A stretch of 13,679 nt of DNA from positions 1 to 13,679 of the forward strand of contig QOAS01000111.1 in the NCBI GenBank assembly GCA_003972855.1. The letters are read 5' to 3'. The notes beneath the pieces were generated by a model, which saw only the letters and a program-made list of their open reading frames with translations, ran no database searches and was not told the DNA's origin. The position numbers were made by a program, and so were the translations under genes. The stretch is from Gammaproteobacteria bacterium (GTDB lineage: Bacteria > Aquificota > Aquificia > Aquificales > QOAS01). Shown piece after piece: positions 1 to 5,552 of the stretch (position 1 is its first letter; the number at the start of each line of letters is the position of its first letter).

Positions 1-103
1 CGCATTTAGCGGGCATTAACTGCAACACAGGCTAAAGCCGAGGCAAAATTAACCGAGGCTAAAGCTATGTCGCAATCCCGCGTTAAGCGGGCATTGTTGC
101 AAC
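1..103 (-). CRISPR. End of a CRISPR-like array: partial degenerate repeat, one spacer, one full repeat
   Basis: A 35-nt unit at 69-103, read on the minus strand, begins GTTGCAAC and contains the stem CCCGC/GCGGG around a 5-nt loop. It ends GGGATTGCGAC, which matches the form of repeats whose last eight bases become the crRNA 5' handle (here ATTGCGAC, compared with the common ATTGAAAC). A related but diverged copy occupies 1-26: about 21 of 26 positions match with one indel, and the CCCGC stem half and the GTTGCA start are kept. It is cut by the window edge. The 42 bases between (27-68) have spacer length. On this reading the leader lies to the right of 103. The diverged copy suggests either the degenerate distal end of a very short array or an array decaying leftwards. 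No cas gene is in the window. With only one complete repeat, a chance GC-rich hairpin remains possible. Confidence 0.55.
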
Positions 104-173
104 CCTTACCTTTCAAACCTGCACAGCTTCTAACTTTCAAAATTCAAAAACCCCACAAATAGTTATATATATC
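104..173 (-). promoter_or_regulatory. Possible CRISPR leader, AT-rich
   Basis: If the array is read leftwards, this stretch directly precedes its first repeat. It is AT-rich, has no open reading frame, and on the minus strand ends with a purine-rich segment abutting the repeat. A TATAAC-like -10 lies at 162-167 on the minus strand, but I see no convincing -35 at normal spacing. The call rests mainly on position. Confidence 0.3.
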
Positions 174-233
174 GCTCAAACCCGCATCGCTCTAAGGGAG
201 AAACGATAACCTTACTCCCATGCGAGTTTGGAG
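174..233 (+). other. Long imperfect hairpin in the left intergenic region
   Basis: CGCAT (183-187) pairs with ATGCG (220-224), flanked by AAAC/GTTT and CTC/GAG with one mismatch and one bulge. Inside, GGGAG (196-200) pairs with CTCCC (215-219). The two inner stems are separated by an 8-nt bulge on one side only. Together they form a ~60-nt hairpin that could be a transcribed RNA or part of a leader. No known RNA family was recognised: SRP RNA, tmRNA, 6S and RNase P signature blocks are absent. Confidence 0.35.
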
Positions 234-660
234 AAACTTGACACTCTTCGGTTGCCAAGGAGCCAAACCCTAATGTTATTTTGGTTATATACCACAAAAG
301 GTTGTTTTAATCAAGTCCTAAAAACCTCCACAGGTTGACATTAATAAAACCTAAAACAAGAAACTTGATAAGGATTTTGTGCCGTTATTTGGTAAATTTA
401 ATAAAATTTGCGACTGTTTCGGGAAGTTTTTAAAGCTATTTCTTCAAAAGTGTCAGATAAATTTCGGAAAAACCTACAAAATGTTTTAAAATTTTTAGAA
501 ATAATATCAGTTTACTTAGAAAATACGAACGAAAAAAAAGGGGTTAAATACAAATTTTTTTAGCAAAAATTGTAACAGGTTTTGTGTTTAGTGACCGTTG
601 GAGGATTTTTTTACGGCAAAATATTTTTGAAACCCAAAGAGTGGTAAAAGGATAAAATTA
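234..660. other. AT-rich intergenic stretch without a gene
   Basis: No reading frame of useful length with protein-like composition is seen on either strand. Small hairpins occur at about 278-299 (TGGT/ACCA core) and 323-336 (AACCT/AGGTT, 4-nt loop). The latter sits between a distant matching pair, ATCAAG (310-315) and CTTGAT (364-369). A TTGACA at 238-243 has no convincing -10. Homopolymer A and T runs lie around 530-560. A weak promoter-like pair, TTGAAA (627-632) and GATAAA (651-656), would start transcription near 663. Confidence 0.4.
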
Positions 661-661
661 C

Positions 662-689
662 TTGACACCAAAGTATGGACAATTAAAAT
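662..689 (+). promoter_or_regulatory. Sigma70-type promoter upstream of the NAD(P)HX repair gene
   Basis: A perfect -35 TTGACA (662-667) is followed after 16 bases by TAAAAT (684-689). It would start transcription near 697 and give a leader of about 147 nt before the ATG at 844, long for this window. It is the best promoter match in the left intergenic region, and it overlaps the foldable element at 678-780. Confidence 0.5.
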
Positions 690-780
690 CACAAATCAAA
701 TGGGGTTTTAGAAGTTAAGCTTAAGCGCCTTCAAATGCCTGAACCACCGCGGGTTGGGGAAATGAAGATGAAAATTGTCC
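678..780 (+). other. Foldable three-stem element with 5S rRNA-like blocks
   Basis: GGACAATT (678-685) and AATTGTCC (773-780) are perfect 8-bp complements closing a 103-nt stretch. Inside are AAAATC/GGTTTT (685-690 with 704-709) and a larger hairpin at 729-767 closed by CTTCA/TGAAG with an AACC/GGTT tip. The bases GAAGTTAAGC (711-720) and AGCGCC (724-729) match a signature of bacterial 5S rRNA in the right order and near the right spacing, and the 729-767 hairpin sits where helices V/IV would be. The normal helix II partner and usual helix I are missing, and the element is too AT-rich for a thermophile 5S rRNA. It is therefore not called rRNA. It could be a decayed 5S copy, an unrelated RNA or chance. 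Confidence 0.3.
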
Positions 781-843
781 ACTCTAACCCTTAGTAAGGC
801 GTGGAATTTTCAAACTCCCTCACCTATTAGACAATAATTTCCT

Positions 844-2415
844 ATGAAATTGGTCACCGCCAAACAAATGCAGGAATTGGATTCCAAAACGATAAACGGT
901 ATAGGAATCCCCTCATTGGTTTTAATGGAAAACGCCGCAAGGGGTGTGGCGGACGCGGTAATTCGCTTCTTCCCGAATGCGAAAAAAATTTTGGTAGTCG
1001 CGGGCAAAGGAAACAACGGGGGGGACGGTATCGCCGCGGGAAGAATTTTAAAAATAAGAAACCGTTTAGATGTAACCGCTTACCTCCCTTACGGGGAAAA
1101 CGAATTGAAAGAAGACTGCAGGGTGCAATATAAAATAGCCTCCCAAGTCGGGGTTAAGTTTACAAACGAACTTCCAGAACTAAAGGAGTTTGACCTCATT
1201 ATAGACGCCATTTTTGGGACGGGATTTACTCCACCCGTTAAAGGCAGATGGGCGGAAGTTATAAGGAAGTTAAACGCTTCGGGGAAACCGATATTGGCGG
1301 TGGACATTCCCAGCGGAATATCCTCCGATAGCGGGGAGGTCGTTGAGCCGGTAGTTAAGGCGGATTTGACCGTAACCTTCGCTTTACCCAAATACGGACA
1401 GGTTTTATACCCTTCCGCCTCTTACTGCGGAAAGGTATTGGTTAGGGACATATCAATACCGGTAGACCTCTTGGCGGGGGATATAAAAACCGAACTCATA
1501 GAGGTTGGAAAACTAAAAGACCTTATCCCCAAAAGACTTCCCTATACCTATAAGAACAAGGAGGGACATGTCCTTATTTTGGGGGGTAGTCCCGGCTTTA
1601 CCGGGGCGGTTATAATGTCCGCGAAGGCGGCAACCGAAGCGGGGGCGGGACTGGTAACCGTCGGAGTAGCGGAAAGTTTAAACCCCATAGTTGAACAGGC
1701 TCTCACCGAAGAAATGTCCAAACCTCTCCCCGAATCGGAAAAGGGATTTTTGCATCCCCTTTTGGGGGACTTTATTTTCGGAAATGAGGACTACAAAAGG
1801 TATACCTCGCTCGTTTTGGGACCCGGAATGGGGCGCTACAAAGGAGGACAGGAACTCTTGGAGGACTTTTTAACAAGGTGGGATAAACCCATAGTGATAG
1901 ACGCGGACGGAATAAACAACCTCGCGGATATGGGTAAAAAAGGTAAACAACTCCTAAGGGAGAGAAAAATTCCCGCGGTTTTAACCCCCCATGTGGGAGA
2001 AATGCAGAGACTAACCGGACTTTATAGGGGAGAAATAATTACCAACCAAATTGAAGTGGCGCGCCAATTTGCGGTTGAAAACAATTGTTATGTGGTTTTG
2101 AAATCCGCAAGGACGGTTATAGCAACCCCCGAAGGGGAAGCCTTTGTTAATGTAAGGGGAACTCCCGCTATGGCTAAAGGAGGGGTTGGAGACGTCCTAT
2201 CGGGTATTTTGGGAGCGCTTATAGGCAAGATGCCCATAAAAGAAGCCCTCTTGCTCGGCGTAAGCTTGCACGCCATAGCGGGTGAAATTGCGGAGAAAAA
2301 CAAAGATACCGAAAGTGTGCGTGCCACCGACATAATATCCGCCATTCCTTCTGCCTACCGTTTTATAAGAGACTTCAACCCCGCGGTGGACGAAATTAAT
2401 TACATTCCCTTTTAG
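844..2415 (+). CDS. nnr: Bifunctional NAD(P)HX epimerase / ADP-dependent NAD(P)HX dehydratase
   Basis: This enzyme repairs hydrated NAD(P)H: the N-terminal half epimerises R-NAD(P)HX and the C-terminal half dehydrates the S form using a nucleotide cofactor. The YjeF-type N-domain covers roughly residues 1-215, with GKGNNGGDG at 54-62 and the VDIPSG loop at 153-158, where D154 is the likely catalytic Asp. The ribokinase-like C-domain covers roughly 225-510, with GGSPGFTGA at 247-255, GPGMGR at 326-331, DADGINNL at 353-360, TPHVGEM at 381-387 and the catalytic loop GGVGDVLSG at 446-454 (D450). That loop usually reads GGTGD; V448 replaces the Thr. The 523 aa are normal for the fused form. The ATG has no Shine-Dalgarno upstream. 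The same-strand gyrB begins 76 bases after the stop, so co-transcription is possible. Family assignment is secure. Confidence 0.95.
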   Translation: MKLVTAKQMQELDSKTINGIGIPSLVLMENAARGVADAVIRFFPNAKKILVVAGKGNNGGDGIAAGRILKIRNRLDVTAYLPYGENELKEDCRVQYKIASQVGVKFTNELPELKEFDLIIDAIFGTGFTPPVKGRWAEVIRKLNASGKPILAVDIPSGISSDSGEVVEPVVKADLTVTFALPKYGQVLYPSASYCGKVLVRDISIPVDLLAGDIKTELIEVGKLKDLIPKRLPYTYKNKEGHVLILGGSPGFTGAVIMSAKAATEAGAGLVTVGVAESLNPIVEQALTEEMSKPLPESEKGFLHPLLGDFIFGNEDYKRYTSLVLGPGMGRYKGGQELLEDFLTRWDKPIVIDADGINNLADMGKKGKQLLRERKIPAVLTPHVGEMQRLTGLYRGEIITNQIEVARQFAVENNCYVVLKSARTVIATPEGEAFVNVRGTPAMAKGGVGDVLSGILGALIGKMPIKEALLLGVSLHAIAGEIAEKNKDTESVRATDIISAIPSAYRFIRDFNPAVDEINYIPF

Positions 2416-2443
2416 GTTTCTTTTTCTCAACTAACCCCTCCAA

Positions 2444-2464
2444 TATACAAATAAAATTTGTATA
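2444..2464. promoter_or_regulatory. 21-bp perfect palindrome in front of gyrB (candidate operator)
   Basis: TATACAAAT (2444-2452) and ATTTGTATA (2456-2464) are exact reverse complements around AAA. The palindrome ends 13 bases upstream of the -10-like TAGAAT at 2478-2483, so it lies across the -35 region of the likely gyrB promoter. It has no following T-tract, so it does not look like a terminator for the gene before it. A dimeric regulator site, or a cruciform that senses supercoiling, are possible readings. Confidence 0.45.
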
Positions 2465-2477
2465 ACTCAATTTGTGG

Positions 2478-2483
2478 TAGAAT
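2478..2483 (+). promoter_or_regulatory. Likely gyrB -10 element, near-leaderless start
   Basis: TAGAAT ends eight bases before the gyrB ATG (2492), so transcription would begin within about two bases of the start codon. There is no Shine-Dalgarno in between. A -35 at consensus spacing is poor (TTTGTA at 2457-2462, spacing 15) and lies inside the palindrome, which fits either activator dependence or supercoil control. Confidence 0.35.
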
Positions 2484-2491
2484 AAATCCCT

Positions 2492-4873
2492 ATGCCTCAA
2501 AATTCCAAAAACGAATACGGAGCGGACGCGATAAAGGTTGTTTCGGGATTGGAACACGTAAGACTTCGCCCCGCAATGTATATCGGAGATACCGGCGAAA
2601 GGGGAATGCACCACCTACTATGGGAAATCCTTGACAACGCGGTAGACGAGGCTATGGCGGGGTATGCAAAAAATATAACGGTTATCCTTCACCCCGATAA
2701 CTCCGCAACGGTAATAGACGACGGAAGGGGTATTCCCGTTGATATTCATCCCAAGGTTGGCAAACCTACCGTGGAAGTTGTTTTTACCGTTTTAGGTGCG
2801 GGTGGAAAATTTGAAAAAAAAGCTTATAAATATTCGGGAGGACTCCACGGGGTCGGTGCATCGGTGGTTAATGCCCTTTCCGAATGGCTAATAGCGGAAG
2901 TTTACAGAGATGGGAAAATTTACAGGCAGGAATACCGCAGGGGAAAACCGATTACCTCCTTGGAAGTTGTGGGAAAGACTAAAAGAAGGGGAACAAAGGT
3001 TACCTTTAAACCCGACCCCGAAATATTCGGAAACAAAAAATTTAAGTTTGACATAGTAGACCGAAGGGTTAGAGAACTCGCCTATCTAAACCCCGGGGTT
3101 CGCTTCAAACTTATAGACGAAAGGTTAAAAAAGGAAGTTGAATACAAATTTGACAAAGGTATAGAGGAATTAGTTCGCCATTTGGCGGAGATAAAAGAAC
3201 CCCTATTTAACAAGGTTATAAGAATTCAAGGAGAAAAGGATAATGTGCTCATAGATATTGCTTTCCAATACGTTAGGGATTACCGCGAACTTATAGAAAG
3301 TTTTGTAAACAACATAAAAACGGTTGATGGGGGAACCCACGTAAGCGGTTTTAGAAGTGGACTTACCAAAGCGGTAAATAGAGTTGTAGATAGTCTAAAA
3401 CTTACAAAAGAACTAAAGGAAAGCTTTACCGGAGAAGACCTTAGGGAAGGCTTAGTGGCGGTGGTTTCGGTTAAAGTTCCCAATCCCCAATTTGAAGGGC
3501 AGACCAAGGGTAAACTCGGTAATCCCGAGGTAAAGAGAATTACCGAAAGTGTCGTATACGAGTATCTCGTAAACTTCTTTGACAAACATAGGGACATACT
3601 TCGCGCAATAGTGGAAAAGGCTATAGAGGCGGCTTTGGCGAGGAAAGCGGCACAAAAGGCTAAGGAACTGGTTAGAAGAAAATCCCCCTTAGAGGATACA
3701 ACCTTGCCGGGTAAGTTGGCGGATTGCTCGGAGAAAGACCCCTCCAAATGCGAGCTATTTTTAGTGGAGGGAGATAGTGCAGGAGGAAGTGCAAAACAGG
3801 GTAGAGATAGAAGAACGCAAGCCGTTTTACCGCTAAGGGGTAAGATTATTAACGTTGAAAAGGTTAGGTTAGACAAAGTTCTTTCCAACGATGAGATAAA
3901 GGCTATAACCTCCGCTTTGGGGTGCGGAATAGGGGACGCTATAAATCTGAAAAACCTCCGCTATCACAAGATAATCATAATGACCGACGCGGATACCGAC
4001 GGTTCCCACATAAGAACCCTTCTTTTAACCTTTTTCTTCCGTTTTATGAAACCTCTTATAGAGAATGGACATGTTTATATTGCCCTTCCTCCCCTTTACA
4101 GGGTGCGAAAAGGTAAAAAAGATTTCTACATTAAGGACGATGAGGAGTTGGAGAAGTTTCTAAAAGAAGAAGTTATTTACAAAAATGGAAAGCTCCTTCT
4201 CGGAAACGGAAAAACCCTTACGGAGGGAGAACTCCTGTTCTTCTTAAACCGTTCGGAGGAATTGGAGGAAGCCTATAGGAGTTTAAAGGCAAAAATTTCC
4301 GACGAGGAACTGCTGAACGCGGTAATAGGACTCTGTTTGGAAATAGAAAAAATGGGAGATAAAAACTACGTTGAAAGCAAATTGGAAACTTTAAAACAAT
4401 CTTTGGGTGAAAGATTTTTCCTTAAAATTGCAAAGGAAGAGGATAAAGACCTTTACAAAATAGTGGCAATGGATAAGGATACCTACGATGTTTACGAAAT
4501 AAACAGCGACTTGGTGGATAGTGTAGCCTACGAAGTCCTTTGCAAGGAAGCAAATAATATAAAATTCCCTCTAATCTTTGAAGTGGGAGGAAAAAGTGTG
4601 GAAATAACCCATTTCGGTGAAATAAAGGAAAAAATTCTTTCCACCGCAAAGGGGACTTTGGAAATACAAAGATACAAAGGATTGGGAGAGATGAATCCCG
4701 AACAACTTTGGGAAACCACTATGAACCCCAAAACGAGAAGGCTTATGCGTGTAACCATTGAAGATGCCGCGGAAGCAGACGAGATTTTTTCCATTTTGAT
4801 GGGAGAGAATGTTGAACCCCGTAGGCGTTTTATAGCGAAATACGCCAAAGAGGTTAGAAACCTTGATATTTAA
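2492..4873 (+). CDS. gyrB: DNA gyrase subunit B (type IIA topoisomerase ATPase subunit)
   Basis: ATPase and TOPRIM subunit of the A2B2 topoisomerase that passes one duplex through another. The GHKL ATPase domain (about 20-225) has E45 and N49 in WEILDNAVDEA, DDGRGIP at 76-82 and the GGLHGVGASVVNALS lid region at 116-130. The transducer carries the QTK loop (K339). TOPRIM follows, with ELFLVEGDSAGGS (E426) and MTDADTDGSH (D499, D501) for metal binding. Roughly 540-700 is the charged insertion seen in Gram-negative-type GyrB, which explains 793 aa against about 640 in Bacillus. The tail RYKGLGEMNPEQLW at about 720 is the conserved C-terminal motif. Gyrase and topoisomerase IV B subunits are close; gyrB is the natural name here, but the partner GyrA is outside the window and sets the real activity. 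Its stop codon overlaps that of the opposing PilZ frame. Confidence 0.96.
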   Translation: MPQNSKNEYGADAIKVVSGLEHVRLRPAMYIGDTGERGMHHLLWEILDNAVDEAMAGYAKNITVILHPDNSATVIDDGRGIPVDIHPKVGKPTVEVVFTVLGAGGKFEKKAYKYSGGLHGVGASVVNALSEWLIAEVYRDGKIYRQEYRRGKPITSLEVVGKTKRRGTKVTFKPDPEIFGNKKFKFDIVDRRVRELAYLNPGVRFKLIDERLKKEVEYKFDKGIEELVRHLAEIKEPLFNKVIRIQGEKDNVLIDIAFQYVRDYRELIESFVNNIKTVDGGTHVSGFRSGLTKAVNRVVDSLKLTKELKESFTGEDLREGLVAVVSVKVPNPQFEGQTKGKLGNPEVKRITESVVYEYLVNFFDKHRDILRAIVEKAIEAALARKAAQKAKELVRRKSPLEDTTLPGKLADCSEKDPSKCELFLVEGDSAGGSAKQGRDRRTQAVLPLRGKIINVEKVRLDKVLSNDEIKAITSALGCGIGDAINLKNLRYHKIIIMTDADTDGSHIRTLLLTFFFRFMKPLIENGHVYIALPPLYRVRKGKKDFYIKDDEELEKFLKEEVIYKNGKLLLGNGKTLTEGELLFFLNRSEELEEAYRSLKAKISDEELLNAVIGLCLEIEKMGDKNYVESKLETLKQSLGERFFLKIAKEEDKDLYKIVAMDKDTYDVYEINSDLVDSVAYEVLCKEANNIKFPLIFEVGGKSVEITHFGEIKEKILSTAKGTLEIQRYKGLGEMNPEQLWETTMNPKTRRLMRVTIEDAAEADEIFSILMGENVEPRRRFIAKYAKEVRNLDI

Positions 4874-5058
4874 CCCCTTTCGTTTTCAATCTTTAAAACC
4901 TTTTCATAGATTTTTAGGACATTTCCATTGTTGGACCTAAAGGTAAAGGCAAAACCTACCGTGTTATTTTCTTCGTTAAACCTGACCGGTGTTACATCTG
5001 CCTTTAAGCAATCCTCTTTGGTTCCCAAAAAACGGAAGATTGCTATGGTTGAAATACT
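4870..5058 (-). pseudogene. Out-of-frame C-terminal part of the PilZ protein
   Basis: Directly after the G8 tract, a second minus-strand frame of 62 codons runs open to a TAA at 4870-4872. It begins SISTIAIFRFLGTKEDC and continues through VRF and VGFAFTF beta-strand-like segments to end NERG, which is how a PilZ barrel normally finishes. Removing one G from the tract would join it to residue 137 of the upstream frame and give a 199-aa protein. The TAA overlaps the gyrB stop codon (4871-4873), so the two genes would meet tail to tail. It has no start codon of its own with a ribosome site, so on its own it is a broken gene part. Confidence 0.75.
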
Positions 5059-5470
5059 CCCCCCCCAAAAAGTTATCCTTTAATAAATTAAAATCTTTTT
5101 CAGAAAGTTTGAGCTTGAAACCTCCAAGGGAAATATCTTGTAATATACCTATAACGGGTCTTTCCAAACTTTCGGAAATAATTCCTACAAGTATGGTGGA
5201 TCTTTTAACCACAAATCTATTAAACTTTCTTCCATTGGAAACTTTTGCTTCCAACTTTACCACTATCACTTTTCCTTTAATTTCTTTTACAATTCCTATA
5301 AATTTTTGTGTGGAACCCGACATCGGTATTATAAACTCGTAAGTCTCGTTAAGGGAAACATTTTCCCTTTTAGATGTAACTCTTAAAGTTGCAATATTTC
5401 CCTCCACGCTTTCTGGGATGTATAAAAATATCCTTTTGGGAAATTCAAGGTGCCTTGCTACCCACGCCAT
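4976..5470 (-). CDS. PilZ-domain protein (likely c-di-GMP receptor), C-terminus altered by frameshift
   Basis: A cytoplasmic 164-residue product as the sequence stands. Residues 1-78 form an N-terminal beta-rich domain resembling the YcgR/PilZN type. The PilZ signature follows: RxxxR as R81-KFN-R85 and the (D/N)xSxxG motif as D112-I-S-L-G-G117, the residues that hold c-di-GMP in the family. After G137 the frame runs through eight G on the coding strand into 27 residues that do not look like PilZ (ending RCNTGQV), while the other frame continues a plausible barrel. The gene is therefore frameshifted by decay, phase variation or sequencing error. An in-frame stop just upstream makes the ATG at 5470 the only start. 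It is divergent from the aspartokinase gene. The partner process (motility, pili or polysaccharide) cannot be told from context. Confidence 0.8.
   Translation of the reverse strand: MAWVARHLEFPKRIFLYIPESVEGNIATLRVTSKRENVSLNETYEFIIPMSGSTQKFIGIVKEIKGKVIVVKLEAKVSNGRKFNRFVVKRSTILVGIISESLERPVIGILQDISLGGFKLKLSEKDFNLLKDNFLGGEYFNHSNLPFFGNQRGLLKGRCNTGQV
5059..5066 (-). repeat. Eight-base G homopolymer (C8 on the plus strand) at the PilZ frameshift
   Basis: Read on the coding strand, five T are followed by eight G, inside the PilZ barrel. Seven G would keep the reading frame to the natural end. It is the longest G/C run noticed in this window and exactly where the coding frame breaks, as expected for slipped-strand phase variation or a homopolymer miscount. 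Confidence 0.8.
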
Positions 5471-5484
5471 TCAGGGTTGTTATT

Positions 5485-5492
5485 ATTTTATA
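5485..5492 (-). promoter_or_regulatory. Likely PilZ-gene -10 element
   Basis: TATAAAAT on the minus strand lies 14 bases upstream of the ATG at 5470, giving a leader of only about 8 bases and no room for a Shine-Dalgarno. The -35 at normal spacing (TTTCAC) is poor and overlaps the palindrome at 5500-5513. Confidence 0.35.
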
Positions 5493-5499
5493 AGGAATA

Positions 5500-5513
5500 T
5501 CACCTTAAAGTGA
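5500..5513. promoter_or_regulatory. 14-bp imperfect palindrome between the PilZ gene and lysC
   Basis: TCACCTTAAAGTGA is symmetric at all but one of its seven base-pair positions. It lies in the 82-bp divergent intergenic region, next to the -35 zones of both outward promoters. Candidate site for a dimeric regulator; no known operator consensus recognised. Confidence 0.3.
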
Positions 5514-5518
5514 AATTT

Positions 5519-5546
5519 TTGTAATCCGTTGATGTTTAATTAATAA
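5519..5546 (+). promoter_or_regulatory. Likely lysC promoter, near-leaderless
   Basis: TTGTAA (5519-5524), a 16-base spacer and TAATAA (5541-5546) end six bases before the ATG at 5553, so transcription would start at or next to the start codon. No Shine-Dalgarno is present there. Confidence 0.4.
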
Positions 5547-5552
5547 AGTTTA

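Noticed and set aside
104..660. tmRNA, SRP RNA, RNase P RNA or tRNA in the left gap
   Set aside because: No T-loop TTCGA with a CCA end, no GGAAG-type SRP tetraloop region, no RNase P signature bases and no cloverleaf were found.
661..780. A functional 5S rRNA gene
   Set aside because: Helix II and the usual helix I partners are absent and the stretch is AT-rich; only two sequence blocks and one hairpin resemble 5S, so it is reported as a finding, not an rRNA.
690..843. A known riboswitch in the leader of the NAD(P)HX gene
   Set aside because: No consensus of TPP, cobalamin, SAM, c-di-GMP, guanidine or fluoride switches matched; GCGCCTT/AAGGCGT and GGGTT/AACCC pairing is noted but not family-specific.
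3280..3888. 202-codon open frame on the minus strand inside gyrB
   Set aside because: It lies opposite the conserved GyrB transducer and TOPRIM coding sequence, has Ser/Leu-rich composition typical of antisense frames, and shows no motif or ribosome site.
4989..5342. 117-codon plus-strand frame opposite the PilZ gene
   Set aside because: The minus strand carries recognisable PilZ motifs; this frame is low-complexity Pro/Leu/Ser shadow.
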